Positions 13,401 to 15,152 of a stretch of DNA of 15,152 nucleotides are shown here, one piece after another. The notes under the pieces were generated by a model. It did no database searches, had not been told where the DNA came from, and saw nothing but the letters and a program-made list of their open reading frames with translations. The DNA lies in contig CAJKSU010000052.1 in NCBI GenBank assembly GCA_905202605.1, positions 1 through 15,152 of the forward strand, written 5' to 3'. This DNA comes from an uncultured Eubacteriales bacterium (GTDB lineage Bacteria > Bacillota > Clostridia > Oscillospirales > Oscillospiraceae). Each line of letters opens with the position of its first letter. Positions within the stretch are counted from its first letter, which is position 1. The translations under genes were made by a program, and so were the position numbers.

Positions 13401-15152
13401 CCGCTACCCTGAATTGGAATGAAACAGAGATTTTGGGCGTGACGGCGGCGGCCTACACAGCCTCCTCCGGAACCAGTAAAACCAACAACCGTGTGGAAAA
13501 GGATGCCCAATCCGGTCAGGAAGGAATCAATTTGATGACTGCGGGCGGGCTGGAGGTCCACGATGGAATGACCGCGCCGGGGAACAGCTGGGCGCTGCTA
13601 CAAGCCTCCGGCACCGGCAAAAACGCCGCGGTAAAAAATACATCCAGTGATTCCACAACCCTGACCCGCACCGGCAACGGCTCAATTAAAATCTACCTGA
13701 AGGGAACCGCCGCGGCGGATGCAGACGGAAAACGCCGCATGGGCATGTATCAGGAGGTCAACCTGAAAGCGGGGGTAACCTATACCTTCTCCGCCTATGT
13801 GAATACGAAAAATGTCACAGAATATGTGGACGGCGGCGGTCTGTATGTGGCCTTCCTGAACAGCTCCGGCACAACGCTTTCTGCCAGTGACCGGATCACC
13901 GCCGTTACCAATGCGGAAATTGATAACGGCTGGCAGCGGATCTACGCCACGTATACCCCTGCGGCGAATGGAACATATCGGGTGGCGGCAATTCAGGAAA
14001 ACGCCTATCTGTACGGCTATTTTGACGATTTTCAGCTGGAAACCGGAGCGGTTCCGTCCAATGTGAATCTGCTGCAAAACGGTAGCTTCCAAATGGAGAA
14101 AAACGGAGCGGAATGGAATCTGGGGCCATTCCACATGACAGCAAAAGAGGCGCTGCACCCGGACTTCATTGAGGTGCATGCAAATCCCAGCTATGAGAAG
14201 CGCGCGTCCCAGACAGTTCCCATCAGCGGCCCCGCGACAGATACCTATCTTCTCTCCGGATGGGCCTGCGCGACCTCGACGGCGGATACCGCTTCCAAGC
14301 TGACGGATTCTACTGCCGAAAATAATACGGCAAGCCGCTATTTTGGCCTGATCGCAAAATGCACCTACACGGATTCCACCAAGGAATACTTCTATATGCC
14401 CTTTAACGACGATTACAACGGCTGGCAGTATGCCTCCTGCGTGATCGCACCGAAAAAGGCAAACCAGAGCAAGACGATCCAGAGCATTACCGTGTTCGCG
14501 TCTTATGACCACAATATCAACAGCGCATGGTTCGACAGCCTTTCTCTCCGGCAGGAGCCATGCACGACCTATACCTATGACTCCAATGGCAATGTTACCG
14601 CGGTCAATGCCACGGGCAACTCCTCCGCGTCGTTCAAATACGCCGCCGGAACCACCGACCTGACGGAGTCCAACACCAAGAGCAGCGGAACCTATAAGTA
14701 TACCTACAACTCCAACCATCTGGTGACCAAAATTAAAAATGACGGCGTTACCATGGATATCACCTATGATGCCAGCGGCAACAGCACCGGAACCACCCTG
14801 TCCTCGGACAGCAACTCCGCGGTTGGAAAAATCGTCACCTCGGCAGCGTATTCTGACGGCGGCTCTCAGCTGCTCAGCCAGACGGACGCCAACGGAAGCA
14901 CAACAAGCTATACCTACAACAGTCAGCGGCTGGTAAGCACACAGACGGATGCCAACGGCGTGGTCAACCGCCACTCTTATAACAGCAATAATGACCGGCC
15001 CAGTGTAAACTATCAAACCAATGTGGTTTCAGCAGCCTATGTTTATTCCTGCGGCAATCTGGTCACATTGCGGCGCAGCAGCTTTGCTGCTACGAATGGC
15101 CCGAAGCGGACGCAGACCTATTCCATGGGCTACGACAGCTTCGGCAATATGA
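10406..15152 (+). CDS. Giant secreted WapA-like protein: DNRLRE-type domain, CBM-like modules and YD/RHS repeats (3' end outside window)
   Basis: The frame stays open from ATG 10406 (GGAGGT at 10395-10400) to the window edge: 1582 codons, no stop. Residues 1-29 are a Sec signal peptide (basic MKAKLKR, hydrophobic core, FEALAA end). About 171-293 is an extremely acidic E/P/T-rich stalk. About 333-355 (AVIYREVYPGVDLKYETYSY, then VKESIIL) and 465-645 (ending FWDITRAAKQWYEGTAENNG) fit the DNRLRE-type region of WapA-like proteins. About 688-760 resembles the opening of RHS proteins (HVYNSDLHSG, GFGWQLS, YRDGDGTMHFF). YD motifs appear at about 790-940 (DYAGRTTKFAYS, YNYDDNGRLSEAYD). About 1055-1387 holds two jelly-roll-like modules (YFDDFQLETG; NLLQNGSF...AWFDSLSL), and YD/RHS repeats resume from 1388. 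Such proteins often end in an RHS core plus a variable, frequently toxic, C-terminal domain; that part lies outside the window. It is a surface or secreted protein, possibly acting on neighbours. Confidence 0.9.
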   Translation, partial: MKAKLKRLLSCLLTAALLLQMAPFEALAADNSSTVSSPAVREDRDESTESTKTADEADYDDDVSPQDTYIDGEVMEARDEYEKHYRLTDGSFLAAQFQVPVHYEADGVWEDIDNTLTGVALYDGTEVYQSVNGEHVQSFASTLSDGTVLSVADGEQSLTMALWDGGQDAAEPPPAAVTETPEITDAEETPESSEQPENEQEAEPEETETPSEAESADAPTVLAGESDDADGEKTPAEGDNEDTPSEELPEADTPEEMVEPAPSPAASEDEADAADPTEPETIEEESEPEDTLPTFNREAKAEILTGAARAAAVQAAPAKREVTDVVPETLENAVIYREVYPGVDLKYETYSYNVKESIILNAPAAQSEETDGAANDSRYVYTFRLTMEGLTPELQEDGSILLLNEAGETEYTIPAPFMMDDAGEYSDQVTYALTEDASVWLLTITADSAWLDDDSRVYPVSIDPSIESNSNSANIVGGTAATNTPSQSVHKKWMVAGYHGTHGYMEAYFKINSLPKIPVGSTVTKVSIKLPVADYIPRGDVTAKSTLSMHPVTDSRSGSTWPSELTWSTKPAYGEVIDYYVADGGKIADDHFWDITRAAKQWYEGTAENNGLAVTSDQGPSTAYRIYLDYSVNAALTVIYRSTTGIESYYTYEEQNILRAGTGYVGDYSSSLTIVKDDLSYSSTSLPFTLSHVYNSDLHSGNISDSWLLGVTAADYINMRTGFGWQLSTQESIGKTTIGGTTYLVYRDGDGTMHFFTYVAGSGKYEDEDGLNLTIAPGTSGSIRTYTLKDASGNTRYFYNDYLTYIKDASGNRICFVYNGKSFSATGTEWYPSTYGSYLSEIYAVSSGGSSSRICALSYDQNHYLASITDYAGRTTKFAYSDLTENSAYLTKVTHPDGTSACYNYDDNGRLSEAYDGEGKYGIAYTYSGNDVTGIREYAAASQGGEKTYGSSIRRSKNGVQEAVYRYDGADHKFYPDDDTTDDIVTRYAFDYAGRTINAATLNWNETEILGVTAAAYTASSGTSKTNNRVEKDAQSGQEGINLMTAGGLEVHDGMTAPGNSWALLQASGTGKNAAVKNTSSDSTTLTRTGNGSIKIYLKGTAAADADGKRRMGMYQEVNLKAGVTYTFSAYVNTKNVTEYVDGGGLYVAFLNSSGTTLSASDRITAVTNAEIDNGWQRIYATYTPAANGTYRVAAIQENAYLYGYFDDFQLETGAVPSNVNLLQNGSFQMEKNGAEWNLGPFHMTAKEALHPDFIEVHANPSYEKRASQTVPISGPATDTYLLSGWACATSTADTASKLTDSTAENNTASRYFGLIAKCTYTDSTKEYFYMPFNDDYNGWQYASCVIAPKKANQSKTIQSITVFASYDHNINSAWFDSLSLRQEPCTTYTYDSNGNVTAVNATGNSSASFKYAAGTTDLTESNTKSSGTYKYTYNSNHLVTKIKNDGVTMDITYDASGNSTGTTLSSDSNSAVGKIVTSAAYSDGGSQLLSQTDANGSTTSYTYNSQRLVSTQTDANGVVNRHSYNSNNDRPSVNYQTNVVSAAYVYSCGNLVTLRRSSFAATNGPKRTQTYSMGYDSFGNM

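Noticed and set aside
13682..15016. 444-codon open frame on the minus strand
   Set aside because: It is antisense to the giant RHS-type gene, whose codon pattern keeps the opposite strand open. Its product is low-complexity R/G/I-rich with no family marks and no ribosome binding site.
1..15152. CRISPR arrays, tRNA or rRNA genes, intact insertion sequences
   Set aside because: No regularly spaced repeat arrays, cloverleaf or rRNA-like sequence, or transposase frame was seen.

Overview
The window looks like chromosomal DNA of a gut-type Clostridia (Bacillota), probably an Oscillospiraceae-like lineage. The grounds are strong AGGAGG-type ribosome binding sites, GTG starts, a Dpp/Opp peptide transporter whose second ATPase carries the LDGGR signature, a YitT-family membrane protein, a Clostridia-type serine recombinase remnant and an agr-type peptide quorum-sensing locus. 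Genus cannot be fixed from sequence alone.

Left part (1-5590, + strand): the 3' end of a family-5 substrate-binding protein gene, a strong stem-loop, then a tightly packed operon of two permeases (dppB, dppC-like), two ATPases (dppD, dppF-like), a small protein that may be a beta-barrel of the allene-oxide-cyclase/dirigent type, and a YitT-family membrane protein. It ends at a 20-bp intrinsic terminator. Start/stop overlaps and short gaps indicate one transcription unit.

Middle (5590-6760): a degraded zone. It holds a promoter with a 29-codon reading frame, a minus-strand large serine recombinase remnant with at least two frameshifts and no N-terminal half, an orphan minus-strand terminator and short repeats.

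Right part (6760-15152): a complete agr-like system on the minus strand, in the order response regulator (9796-9041), histidine kinase (9044-7725), AgrB peptidase (7598-7008), AgrD pro-peptide (7000-6821). agrD is only 59 codons and easily missed; it encodes CGALIYQPKRP, the expected thiolactone core and recognition segment. Diverging from the regulator is a small XRE repressor-like gene, followed by a giant secreted protein (10406 to beyond the window, at least 1582 residues) with signal peptide, acidic stalk, DNRLRE-type domain, carbohydrate-binding-like modules and YD/RHS repeats, resembling WapA-type surface proteins.

The most interesting observation is that agrBD and the giant RHS-type gene have nearly superimposable promoters. 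Each has two ACTGCA direct repeats exactly 20 bp apart, with a third full or degenerate copy at +11, then exactly 28 bp to a TAWAAY -10 box carrying an extended TGN element. No good -35 is present. This is the layout expected for a LytTR regulator site. The inferred circuit is AgrB/AgrD peptide, AgrC-like kinase, LytTR regulator, then co-activation of agrBD (feedback) and of the RHS/WapA-like surface protein.
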